Positions 1 through 6,034 of a DNA stretch of 15,024 bases are shown piece after piece. The stretch spans positions 1 through 15,024 of the forward strand of contig JAGWBF010000065.1 in assembly GCA_021296025.1 (NCBI GenBank), given 5' to 3'. Origin of the DNA: Dehalococcoidia bacterium. Lineage in GTDB: Bacteria; Chloroflexota; Dehalococcoidia; Lucifugimonadales; JAGWBF01. The translations under genes and the position numbers were made by a program. The notes beneath the pieces were generated by a model that saw only the letters and a list, made by a program, of their open reading frames with translations, searched no databases and was not told the DNA's origin. Position 1 is the stretch's first letter. The number at the start of each line of letters is the position of its first letter.

Positions 1-2
1 TT

Positions 3-140
3 CTGGATGTCATCAGCGCCATCCAGGACGACTTCGAGAAGATTATCGTCATCTCCCACATGGATGAGATCCGGGAAGCGTTCCCGGTCCGCATCGAGGT
101 GCTCAAAGAGGAAGCAGGCTCGACTTTCTGGATAAGCTAG
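3..140 (+). CDS. SbcC/Rad50-type SMC-like ATPase, C-terminal end (partial)
   Basis: Only the last 45 codons are in the window. The translation contains DFEKIIVISHMDEIREAFP followed by an IEV strand and a GSTFWIS tail. This is the pattern of the Walker B-distal part of SbcC/Rad50 ATPases, where the ISH histidine is the H-loop (switch) that contacts ATP across the dimer. Members act with an SbcD/Mre11 nuclease in double-strand break and hairpin processing. The stop (TAG, 138-140) overlaps the stop of the convergent unknown gene on the other strand. The assignment to Rad50 rather than another SMC-like ATPase rests on this short tail only. Confidence 0.7.
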   Translation: MDVISAIQDDFEKIIVISHMDEIREAFPVRIEVLKEEAGSTFWIS

Positions 141-733
141 CCGGCGCTGTCTTCCGTGCTGGGGACGACAGAGCTGTGCCTCCATAGCGCGATGCAGGCT
201 TTCACCATGGGCAGAGGGGGCCTCGGTACCACGAACTCGGTCTGGCCGGCAATCTTTACACCATAGGCACTCTCGGCTTCACCGACGGCATTGGTCCACT
301 CTTTGTCCCCTGTTGAGCAGGGAAAAGCGATGGTAAGAAGGGCGGCTCTGCCCCGCAGATTGTCCAGCCAGCGAAACAGGCCCGGGAGCTCTTGGGAGAA
401 GTAGTGGGAGATGCCTGCCTCACCCTGCAGCAACATGGGCTTGATGGCCAGCTGGTAGGACTGCCCCCCGATGTTGAGCTGCAGGTCGGGATTGAACCCC
501 GTATCCCCCTGGGCTGGGCCTCGCACCTGCTCCACCTTGACCACGTTGCCGGCAGCGGGGCCTGCAAGATATCTGACAGCCTCGGTGGCGTACCACCCCT
601 CAGCCCTCAGCCCCATCGCCATGAAGTCTGCAAAGTTGTCCGCCTTCTGCCCGAAGCAGGTTGCGAGGCGCGCAAGAACATAGTCCATCGTCATCTGGAC
701 GCCGGCTTCTTCCGACGTTTCCGAGTTGACCAT
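137..733 (-). CDS. conserved hypothetical protein, 198 aa
   Basis: I do not recognise a family. The protein has no clear signal peptide or membrane segment. It looks soluble, with a helical N-terminal third (rich in Met, Ala and Leu), a central segment containing FNPDLQLNIGGQSYQLAIKP that looks like beta strands, and a proline-rich segment VVPRPPLP near the C terminus. It starts at ATG 733, with GAGGAG a few bases upstream, only 10 bases after the stop of the CoA-transferase subunit B gene, so the two are almost certainly cotranscribed and the product may assist the same pathway. Its 3' end overlaps the convergent SbcC-like gene by 3 bases. Long ORFs on the opposite strand here are shadows. 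Confidence 0.75.
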   Translation of the reverse strand: MVNSETSEEAGVQMTMDYVLARLATCFGQKADNFADFMAMGLRAEGWYATEAVRYLAGPAAGNVVKVEQVRGPAQGDTGFNPDLQLNIGGQSYQLAIKPMLLQGEAGISHYFSQELPGLFRWLDNLRGRAALLTIAFPCSTGDKEWTNAVGEAESAYGVKIAGQTEFVVPRPPLPMVKACIALWRHSSVVPSTEDSAG

Positions 734-743
734 TATCTCCTCC

Positions 744-1409
744 TCACAGCTCGATCTCCTTTAGGTCCGGCGCTAGCTTGAGCTCGGGTTCGGTCAGCGC
801 CTGCACCTCTTCAGGGGTCCACCCAGGGGCCATCTCTTTCAAGACGAGGCCGCCGGAGGTGACCTCGATCACCGCGACATCGGTGACGATAAGGCTCACG
901 CACCTCCTCCCCGTAGGGGGAAAGGAGCACTCCTTGACTATCTTGGGGCTGTCGTTCTGGTCGGTGTGGGTCATTGCCACGATGATGCGCTTAACCCCGG
1001 CGGCCAGGTCCATCGCGCCTCCGATGTTGCCCACTCCCCGTTCCGGGAGCATCCAGTTGGCAAGGTCGCCCACTTCCGAGACCTGGTGGGCGCCCAGCAC
1101 AGTCACATCCACATGCCCACCGCGCACCATGGCGAAAGCATCGGATGTGCTGAAGAAGGCCATGCCGGGTACCATCTTGAGGAACTGGCCGCCGGCATTG
1201 ATCAGGTCGATATCCTCTTCCCCCTCATCGGCTAGGGGGCCGCAGCCGAGAACGCCGCTCTCGCTATGGTAAACAACCTGCCGGTCATCGGGTACGAAGG
1301 TCGATACCAAGGTCGGTATGCCAATGCCCAGGTTGACGACGTCGCCGTTGTTCAGCTCCTTGGCGACCCGCATTGCAACCACTTCCCGTTCCAGGCGCTC
1401 TTTGCTCAT
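744..1409 (-). CDS. family I CoA-transferase, subunit B (3-oxoacid CoA-transferase type)
   Basis: The 221-residue length matches the B (beta) subunit of succinyl-CoA:3-oxoacid CoA-transferases. Visible motifs are VVNLGIGIPTLV (residues 24-35), the active-site signature HSESGVLGCGP with catalytic glutamate E50, and RGGHVDVTVLGAHQVS. The family moves CoA between a 3-oxoacid or related acid and a donor through a glutamyl-CoA thioester on this glutamate, and works with an A subunit. The only A subunits nearby are the stand-alone one at 3424-4122 and the C-terminal half of the fusion at 2010-3437, so one of these is the likely partner. Substrate cannot be told from sequence. The start follows the family pattern, but the nearest Shine-Dalgarno-like GGAGAG is 13 bases away. 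It has its own promoter at 1582-1611. Confidence 0.92.
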   Translation of the reverse strand: MSKERLEREVVAMRVAKELNNGDVVNLGIGIPTLVSTFVPDDRQVVYHSESGVLGCGPLADEGEEDIDLINAGGQFLKMVPGMAFFSTSDAFAMVRGGHVDVTVLGAHQVSEVGDLANWMLPERGVGNIGGAMDLAAGVKRIIVAMTHTDQNDSPKIVKECSFPPTGRRCVSLIVTDVAVIEVTSGGLVLKEMAPGWTPEEVQALTEPELKLAPDLKEIEL

Positions 1410-1549
1410 CTGCCCAGCTTTTCTCTCCTACGGCAGCTTGGCGCTCCGCCGGAATGCGGGACCAAAGCATGGTATGCAGGCAAAGCAGTTCCGGGACACC
1501 TACGCCACCTGCCCCTAGACCGGCCAAAGGGATGTACCTAGAATCAGTC

Positions 1550-1584
1550 TATCGGATGGGGGCCCAGGGGTAGTCCGTCCGATA
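1550..1584. repeat. imperfect inverted repeat overlapping the -10 box
   Basis: TATCGGATGG (1550-1559) and CCGTCCGATA (1575-1584) are inverted copies matching at 9 of 10 positions, 15 bases apart. The right arm overlaps the -10 box and predicted start of the minus-strand promoter. It may be a second operator, or part of the divergent control of the small genes starting at 1624. Confidence 0.35.
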
Positions 1585-1611
1585 ATAGGCAGCTAGATAG
1601 CTGGAAGTCAA
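1582..1611 (-). promoter_or_regulatory. sigma-70 promoter for the CoA-transferase B gene
   Basis: On the minus strand TTGACT (1611-1606) and TATTAT (1587-1582) are separated by 18 bases, each matching consensus at 5 of 6 positions. Transcription would start near 1575, leaving an untranslated leader of about 165 bases before ATG 1409, which is long for a simple operon. I found no riboswitch family in that leader. The spacer holds a palindrome listed separately. The call is by eye and untested. Confidence 0.55.
1590..1603. promoter_or_regulatory. palindromic operator candidate inside the promoter spacer
   Basis: CAGCTAGATAGCTG is a perfect inverted repeat (6-base arms, 2-base centre) lying wholly between the -35 and -10 boxes of the minus-strand promoter. 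A repressor dimer bound here would block RNA polymerase, and a MerR-type activator could also act from the spacer. No regulator gene is in the window. Confidence 0.4.
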
Positions 1612-1623
1612 GGTGATAGGAAG

Positions 1624-1785
1624 ATGGGCACATTTGCGCGTTGTTTGAAGGTATTGGCTAGGATGAAGGGGCTGGTGAATGGTGTACACCCCCGCTGGGG
1701 AACCAGGACCGTCTACGTATGCGATGAAACGGGATGTATTCTGCGTTTCGAAGAGCGCCGGCTGGGCCGGCTGTCCCAGGCTTGA
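1624..1785 (+). CDS. possible small protein, 53 aa
   Basis: This short ORF starts at ATG 1624, with AAGGTGATAGGA just upstream, and ends in TGA. An internal ATG at 1663 is an alternative. The C-terminal part, with WGTRTVYVCDETGCILRFEE, looks like a real beta-rich polypeptide with two cysteines rather than random translation, but I recognise no family. Its stop overlaps a TTG start for the next small ORF (TTGA), which would couple their translation. It lies opposite the CoA-transferase B promoter, so it would be divergently transcribed. Support is mostly composition and arrangement. Confidence 0.3.
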   Translation: MGTFARCLKVLARMKGLVNGVHPRWGTRTVYVCDETGCILRFEERRLGRLSQA

Positions 1786-1982
1786 TCACATCTCCCCTGG
1801 AAGTGCGAAGCTATCCCTTCGAATTCAAGATAGTATTCTGGCTGGTAGCCTGCTTCACAGTGCTGTCGTTTCTGTTGTGGCTGGCGCTCCCCGCCGACCA
1901 CAGGGCGCTTCCCCTGCTGGAACGTACATGGCCCCCGCTGCTCACGGGCTTCGCCGGGCTGGTATTCGGCAAGCTCTCCTAG
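1782..1982 (+). CDS. possible small membrane protein, about 66 aa
   Basis: The ORF encodes two hydrophobic stretches: about residues 16-36 (FKIVFWLVACFTVLSFLLWL) and 49-63 (WPPLLTGFAGLVFG), with a charged linker between them, consistent with a two-pass membrane protein. The frame is open from 1728. ATG 1734 would give 82 residues but overlap the upstream ORF. TTG 1782 gives 66 residues with a TTGA overlap, and GTG 1803 gives 59. None has a strong ribosome binding site, so the start is uncertain. The gene ends convergently, 27 bases from the fused CoA-transferase gene. No family recognised. Confidence 0.4.
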   Translation: MITSPLEVRSYPFEFKIVFWLVACFTVLSFLLWLALPADHRALPLLERTWPPLLTGFAGLVFGKLS

Positions 1983-2009
1983 GGGCAACGACGGTCGGCG
2001 CCCCTCCAG

Positions 2010-3437
2010 TTACAGCGGTTCGTAGGGCTGGAAGTCGGCGGGACGCTGCACCACCCTCTGAACGAAGGCTCCCGGCGTCACGACAGCATCAGGGTCCAGC
2101 ATCCCCGGCTCCACTATCTCATCCACCTCGGCTATGGTGATCCTGGCGCCGGGCGCCATCACAGCGTTGAAGTTGCGGGATGTGCCCTTGTACACCAGGT
2201 TCCCCAAGGTGTCAGCCTTGTGGGCCCGGATCAGGGCGTAATCAGCCCGGATGCCCTGCTCCAGGACATACTCGCGCCCGTCGATGGTGCGGGTCTCCTT
2301 GCCTTCGGCCAGGGACGTTCCCGCCCCGGCAGGGGTGTAGAAGGCTGCGATACCGAAGGCCCCGGCCCTGATCCGCTCCGCCAGTGTGCCCTGAGGCGTC
2401 AGCTCCAGCTCCGCATCACCCTGCTTGTATGCCTGCTCGAAGGCGCTGGGCTGGGACGGCCGGGGCGACACGGGATAAGAGGCGATGGCCTTGCGCACCT
2501 GCCCGCTCTCCACCAGCAGACTGTGATCGATGGTCAGGAAGCCGGGAGGAGTACCGAAAGAAGCGACGTTGGCAATGCCCGCGGTGTTGCTGACCAAGGT
2601 AAGGTCCTTGGCCCCTTGCTCTCTCAGAGAGCGGATAAGGTACTGGGCCATCCCCCCCGGGCCTGCAAAACCATCCATAAGGATGGTTGCCCCATCGGGT
2701 ATGTCGGCCACAGCTTCAGGCCCGCTCTTCCACACCTTGCTGGGAAGGTCGCCCCCCATCATCCAGAAGGACATGTACCCCATATCCGGTGCGGGGGACA
2801 GGTGGGGGTCGGTGATGGCCTGAACATCGGAGAGGTTCCATCCCCGGGCCACCTCCCGTACAACCAGCCCCTGGGGAGTTACCTGTATCACAGCCACGTC
2901 GGTGATGATCAGATCGACGCACCCTCTGGCCGCCACAGGGTAGTCGGTCCTGGTTACGATGCGCGGCGACCTGTTCCGGGTGGTGTGCTCCATCATTGCG
3001 ATGACCAGCTTGGCCCCTTCGGCCACATCGGTGGCGGCCGCATGGCTGCCCATTCCGCCGTCCATCTCCACGGGTCCCACAAGGTCGCCCGTCTCGGACA
3101 CCTGGGAAGCTTCCACGATGCCGACGTCCACCAGGCCTCCCCTGAGCAGGCCGAAGGAGGTGGCTTGGTCAACAATGGATGCGCCAGGAAGAAGGGTAAC
3201 TGTCCTTCCCCCCGACCCTACCAACTGAGCGTCGCCTATATCGTGCTCCGGCCTGGGTCCGAACCCCAGCACGCCATTCCCAGAGTGGAACACCGCTCCC
3301 CGCGAGGGCAGCACATAAGGGGGGACCATCTCCGGCAGGCCGGGGCCGAGGTGCACCACATGTCCAGGCTGTATCTCGGCGGCAACTCTGCACGCCATCA
3401 GCTCCCGGCTGATCCGGGGAATCTTAGGTAGGGTCAT
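2010..3437 (-). CDS. fused CoA-transferase family I protein, B domain then A domain, catalytic Glu replaced by Gly
   Basis: The 475-residue protein has a B-type domain (about residues 1-220) joined to an A-type domain (about 230-475, starting LPSKVWKSGPEAVADIPDGA). This is the reverse order of animal SCOT, which is A then B. The active-site signature reads FHSGNGVLGFG, so the thioester-forming glutamate is Gly53 (codon at 3279-3281, GGG where GAG would give Glu). The A domain's GGFG-like loop is also changed, to DGFAGPGG. Start 3437 was chosen over 3470 because GGAGG lies 5 bases upstream, and it overlaps the stand-alone A gene by 14 bases, indicating translational coupling. Without the glutamate a normal ping-pong CoA transfer is unlikely. 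IpdAB of Mycobacterium, a ring-opening hydrolase, is a known family member that works without it. Confidence 0.88.
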   Translation of the reverse strand: MTLPKIPRISRELMACRVAAEIQPGHVVHLGPGLPEMVPPYVLPSRGAVFHSGNGVLGFGPRPEHDIGDAQLVGSGGRTVTLLPGASIVDQATSFGLLRGGLVDVGIVEASQVSETGDLVGPVEMDGGMGSHAAATDVAEGAKLVIAMMEHTTRNRSPRIVTRTDYPVAARGCVDLIITDVAVIQVTPQGLVVREVARGWNLSDVQAITDPHLSPAPDMGYMSFWMMGGDLPSKVWKSGPEAVADIPDGATILMDGFAGPGGMAQYLIRSLREQGAKDLTLVSNTAGIANVASFGTPPGFLTIDHSLLVESGQVRKAIASYPVSPRPSQPSAFEQAYKQGDAELELTPQGTLAERIRAGAFGIAAFYTPAGAGTSLAEGKETRTIDGREYVLEQGIRADYALIRAHKADTLGNLVYKGTSRNFNAVMAPGARITIAEVDEIVEPGMLDPDAVVTPGAFVQRVVQRPADFQPYEPL

Positions 3438-4122
3438 TGGCGCCTCCGGAGATAACGATCCTGTCCACAAATATCCCCGGTGTGATCACCAGCTCCGGGT
3501 CCAACATGCCGGGAGCTACTATCTCGTCCACCTGGGCTATGGTGACTTCGGCTGCCGTCGCCATTATCGGGTTCCAGTTGCGTTGGGCCAGCCTGTACAC
3601 CAGGTTGCCCATGGTATCGGCGGCTTGTGCCCTGATCAAGGCGTAGTCCGCTTTGATGGGTTCCTCGAAGATGCAGTCCACCCCGCCGATGTTCATCTTC
3701 TCTTTGCCTTCTTCGTAGGCGGTGCCCAGGCCCGTCGGGATGTAGAAACCCCCGATGCCCGCCCCGCCGGCGCGGATACGCTCCGCCAGGGTACCTTGGG
3801 GCATTATCTCCAGGTGCAGCCGGTCGTCTTCCGATGATGGGTCCGTCGCGCCGGAGCGGGGCCCCGGTGCCACCGGAGGGGCGGAAATGACCCTTGACAC
3901 CTGCCCAGAGGCGATCAAAGCAGAGGCGTCAATGGTCCTTCTTGCGCCCGCGTACCAGGGTCCACAGATGCAGGTGAGATTGGCGACGCCCCTATCCAGC
4001 AGGGCTTTCACCAAGGCTTCGGGGGTGCCCGGAAAACCAAAGCCACCCACCATGATGCGGGCGCCTTCGGGAATGTCGGCCGTGGCTTCCTCAACGGATG
4101 ACGCGACTTTGTTGGGTAGCAA
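3424..4122 (-). CDS. family I CoA-transferase, subunit A
   Basis: At 232 residues this is a full-length A (alpha) subunit. The CoA-binding loop VGGFGFPGTPEAL is at about residues 25-37. The conserved block MPQGTLAERIRAGGAGIGGFYIPTG and the C-terminal AQVDEIVAPGMLDPELVITPGIFVDRIV match the family. The start is a TTG at 4122 with GGGAGGG about 6 bases upstream, as no ATG fits. It is the first gene of the minus-strand unit, and the B-A fusion begins within its last codons. A working transferase needs a glutamate-bearing B partner, and in this window only the stand-alone subunit at 744-1409 has one, so A plus that B is the most likely active pair. Substrate unknown. Confidence 0.9.
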   Translation of the reverse strand: MLPNKVASSVEEATADIPEGARIMVGGFGFPGTPEALVKALLDRGVANLTCICGPWYAGARRTIDASALIASGQVSRVISAPPVAPGPRSGATDPSSEDDRLHLEIMPQGTLAERIRAGGAGIGGFYIPTGLGTAYEEGKEKMNIGGVDCIFEEPIKADYALIRAQAADTMGNLVYRLAQRNWNPIMATAAEVTIAQVDEIVAPGMLDPELVITPGIFVDRIVISGGANDPT

Positions 4123-4148
4123 CTTCGACCCTCCCTTCTTCAGCCCGC

Positions 4149-4177
4149 ATTGTAGCAGGTAATGATACTATGTTGAA
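4149..4177 (-). promoter_or_regulatory. possible promoter for the CoA-transferase A / fusion operon
   Basis: On the minus strand TACAAT (4154-4149, 5 of 6 to consensus) lies 17 bases after a weak TTCAAC (4177-4172, 3 of 6). Transcription would begin near 4142, about 20 bases before the TTG start. A 6-base hairpin-forming repeat, GAAGGG-TCT-CCCTTC (4179-4193), sits just upstream and could be an operator. Confidence 0.35.
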
Positions 4178-4260
4178 GGAAGGGTCTCCCTTCGGCTCTG
4201 GAGGAGGGATGTCCCCGGAGACCGGCGCGCGGTCCGGAAGGAAGGCGGGCCTTATCTTCC

Positions 4261-4289
4261 TTGACCCCATTGAAGGCCCCAATTAGAAT
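4261..4289 (+). promoter_or_regulatory. sigma-70 promoter for ffh
   Basis: TTGACC (4261-4266) and TAGAAT (4284-4289) are 17 bases apart, each 5 of 6 to consensus. The predicted start near 4296 gives a leader of about 28 bases and rules out the in-frame upstream ATG at 4261, supporting ATG 4324. Confidence 0.6.
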
Positions 4290-4323
4290 CCCCCATGAAC
4301 CGGCAAACGGGAGAGTGTGTCCC

Positions 4324-5649
4324 ATGTTCGAAGCCCTTACAGAGAAGCTCAACGACGTTTTCAAGAACCTGACGGGCAAGGGCCGCCTTAACGAAAAGGA
4401 TGTGGACGAAGGCCTACGGCAGGTGCGCCTCGCCCTCCTGGAAGCCGACGTCAACTTCCGGGTGGCCCGGGACCTGGTTGGAAAGATCAGGGAGAGATCC
4501 GTGGGCAGCGACGTGCTGGAAAGCCTCACTCCCGGCCAGCAGGTCATAAAGATAGTCAACGAAGAGCTTACCGCCGTCCTGACCGGGGGCGACCACGACT
4601 TGGCCCAGCCTTCCAGCCAGCCTGGGATCGTACTCCTGGTGGGGCTCCAGGGATCGGGTAAGACAACCACAGCCGCCAAGCTGGCCTCCAAGCTGGGAGA
4701 GGGTGGTAAGAAGGTGCTGCTGGTAGCCTGTGATCTACGGCGTCCTGCCGCCATAGACCAGCTCGTTGTGCTGGGTCAGCAGATGGGGGTCCCCGTTTAC
4801 CGGGAAGACACCTCATCCACGGCTGTCAAGGTTGCCAAGGCCGGGGTCGCTGAAGCCAAGCGAACTGGCGCCGCCTGGGTCATCGTGGATACGGGAGGCC
4901 GTCTCCATATCGACGATGAGCTGATGGAAGAGCTGGAGCAGGTGCGAGATGCTATCAAACCCCACGAAACCCTGCTGGTCGTCGATGCCATGACCGGACA
5001 GGATGCTGTGCGGGCCGCCGAAGCCTTCCACCACAGGGTGCAGTTGTCGGGGTTGGTGCTGACAAAGCTGGACGGAGATTCCAGGGGCGGGGCCGCCCTG
5101 TCCATCACCCAGGTCACCGGCATTCCAATCAAGCTCATTGGCGTGGGCGAGCGCACCGATGCGCTGGAGAAGTTCCACCCAGACAGATTGGCTTCCCGTA
5201 TCCTCGGGATGGGCGATGTCCTGTCGCTTATAGAGAAGGCCCAGCAGGTCGTTGATGATAAGCAGGCCAAGGAGATGGAACGAAAGCTGCGCACCGCCAG
5301 CTTCGACCTGGAGGACTTTCTGGGCCAGTTCCAGAGCCTGAAGAAGATGGGATTCACCCAAATACTGGACATGGTTCCGGGATTGTCCCAACTAAGAAAC
5401 AAGTCCCCCGAGCAGTTCGACGAAAAGAAGATCATCAAGTTCGAGGCCATCATCCGCTCGATGACGCCCCAGGAAAGGCACTCCCCGGAGATTATTGACG
5501 GCCGGCGCCGGCGGCGCATCTCCCAGGGCAGCCGCACAACCCCCCAGGACGTAAACCAGCTTCTGAACCAGTTCAGGCAGGCCAACAAGCTGATGAAGCA
5601 GATGTCTCAAGCCAAGAGCCCCAAGGACCTGGAGAAGCTGTTCAGGTAG
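4324..5649 (+). CDS. ffh: signal recognition particle GTPase Ffh (SRP54)
   Basis: The protein binds the signal sequence of nascent membrane and secreted proteins, together with 4.5S/SRP RNA, and docks the ribosome to FtsY at the membrane. The 441-residue length is normal. In order: the N domain helical bundle (1-95), the G domain with P-loop GLQGSGKTT (107-115), DTGGR at the G3 site (189-193, usually DTAGR), TKLD (247-250) and GVGERTDALEKFHPDRLASRILGMGD, then the methionine-rich M domain with SMTPQERHSPEIIDGRRRRR (379-398) for RNA binding. The usual GSG after that motif reads GSR. Start 4324 fits the family N terminus, the promoter and a GGGAGAG site. It overlaps the convergent small gene by 8 bases. 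Confidence 0.97.
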   Translation: MFEALTEKLNDVFKNLTGKGRLNEKDVDEGLRQVRLALLEADVNFRVARDLVGKIRERSVGSDVLESLTPGQQVIKIVNEELTAVLTGGDHDLAQPSSQPGIVLLVGLQGSGKTTTAAKLASKLGEGGKKVLLVACDLRRPAAIDQLVVLGQQMGVPVYREDTSSTAVKVAKAGVAEAKRTGAAWVIVDTGGRLHIDDELMEELEQVRDAIKPHETLLVVDAMTGQDAVRAAEAFHHRVQLSGLVLTKLDGDSRGGAALSITQVTGIPIKLIGVGERTDALEKFHPDRLASRILGMGDVLSLIEKAQQVVDDKQAKEMERKLRTASFDLEDFLGQFQSLKKMGFTQILDMVPGLSQLRNKSPEQFDEKKIIKFEAIIRSMTPQERHSPEIIDGRRRRRISQGSRTTPQDVNQLLNQFRQANKLMKQMSQAKSPKDLEKLFR

Positions 5650-6034
5650 GTCCCGGCGAGGAGTCCAGGTGGTTCGCGAGGGACTTAACAGCGGCGTGGG
5701 CATAGGGCACATAGAGGACGGGCGGCAGGTCCAAGGGCAGAAGCTCCTCCACATGCTCCACATCCGACAACCCCAGGGGGCCCTGGATGGACGTCAGGTT
5801 CAACTCGTACAGCTCCCCATCTGGGCAAACCACCACGCAACCCAGGTTCCTTGCCGCAATTCCCAGAGGCTCTACCTCGATGGCTTGAATAGACTCCGAA
5901 CCGGTGAAATTGGGGAAAGGGTCGATTCGGCTCGCTAGGTGCGCGAGCAGCTGCTTCAGCTCACCTGCGGCTTTGTCAACAGACGCATCGGCTAACGACT
6001 CGACAGCCCAGGGGGTCAATGAACCGTCAAGCAC
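5642..6034 (-). CDS. hypothetical protein, 130 aa
   Basis: No family recognised. It appears to be a soluble, acidic protein with a helical N-terminal part and a central stretch, LGIAARNLGCVVVCPDGELYELNL, resembling beta strands. It starts at GTG 6034 within the last codons of the CinA-NadD-like fusion gene (8-base overlap), so it is translationally coupled to it and probably works in the same process. The 3' end overlaps the ffh stop region by 8 bases. Its tight coupling to the upstream gene is the main evidence that it is real. Confidence 0.65.
   Translation of the reverse strand: MLDGSLTPWAVESLADASVDKAAGELKQLLAHLASRIDPFPNFTGSESIQAIEVEPLGIAARNLGCVVVCPDGELYELNLTSIQGPLGLSDVEHVEELLPLDLPPVLYVPYAHAAVKSLANHLDSSPGPT

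Noticed and set aside
392..781. 129-codon open frame on the plus strand
   Set aside because: It is antisense to the 198-residue unknown and the end of the CoA-transferase B gene, both of which have good ribosome binding sites or family motifs.
1783..1785. TGA between the two small ORFs as a third Sec codon
   Set aside because: The two ORFs are in different frames, and no SECIS-like hairpin follows.
2220..3431. 403-codon open frame on the plus strand
   Set aside because: It is the antisense of the fused CoA-transferase gene, rich in Gly, His, Pro and Arg with no recognisable domain.
4797..5588. 263-codon open frame on the minus strand inside ffh
   Set aside because: It is a shadow of ffh, rich in Ser and Trp, with no family pattern.
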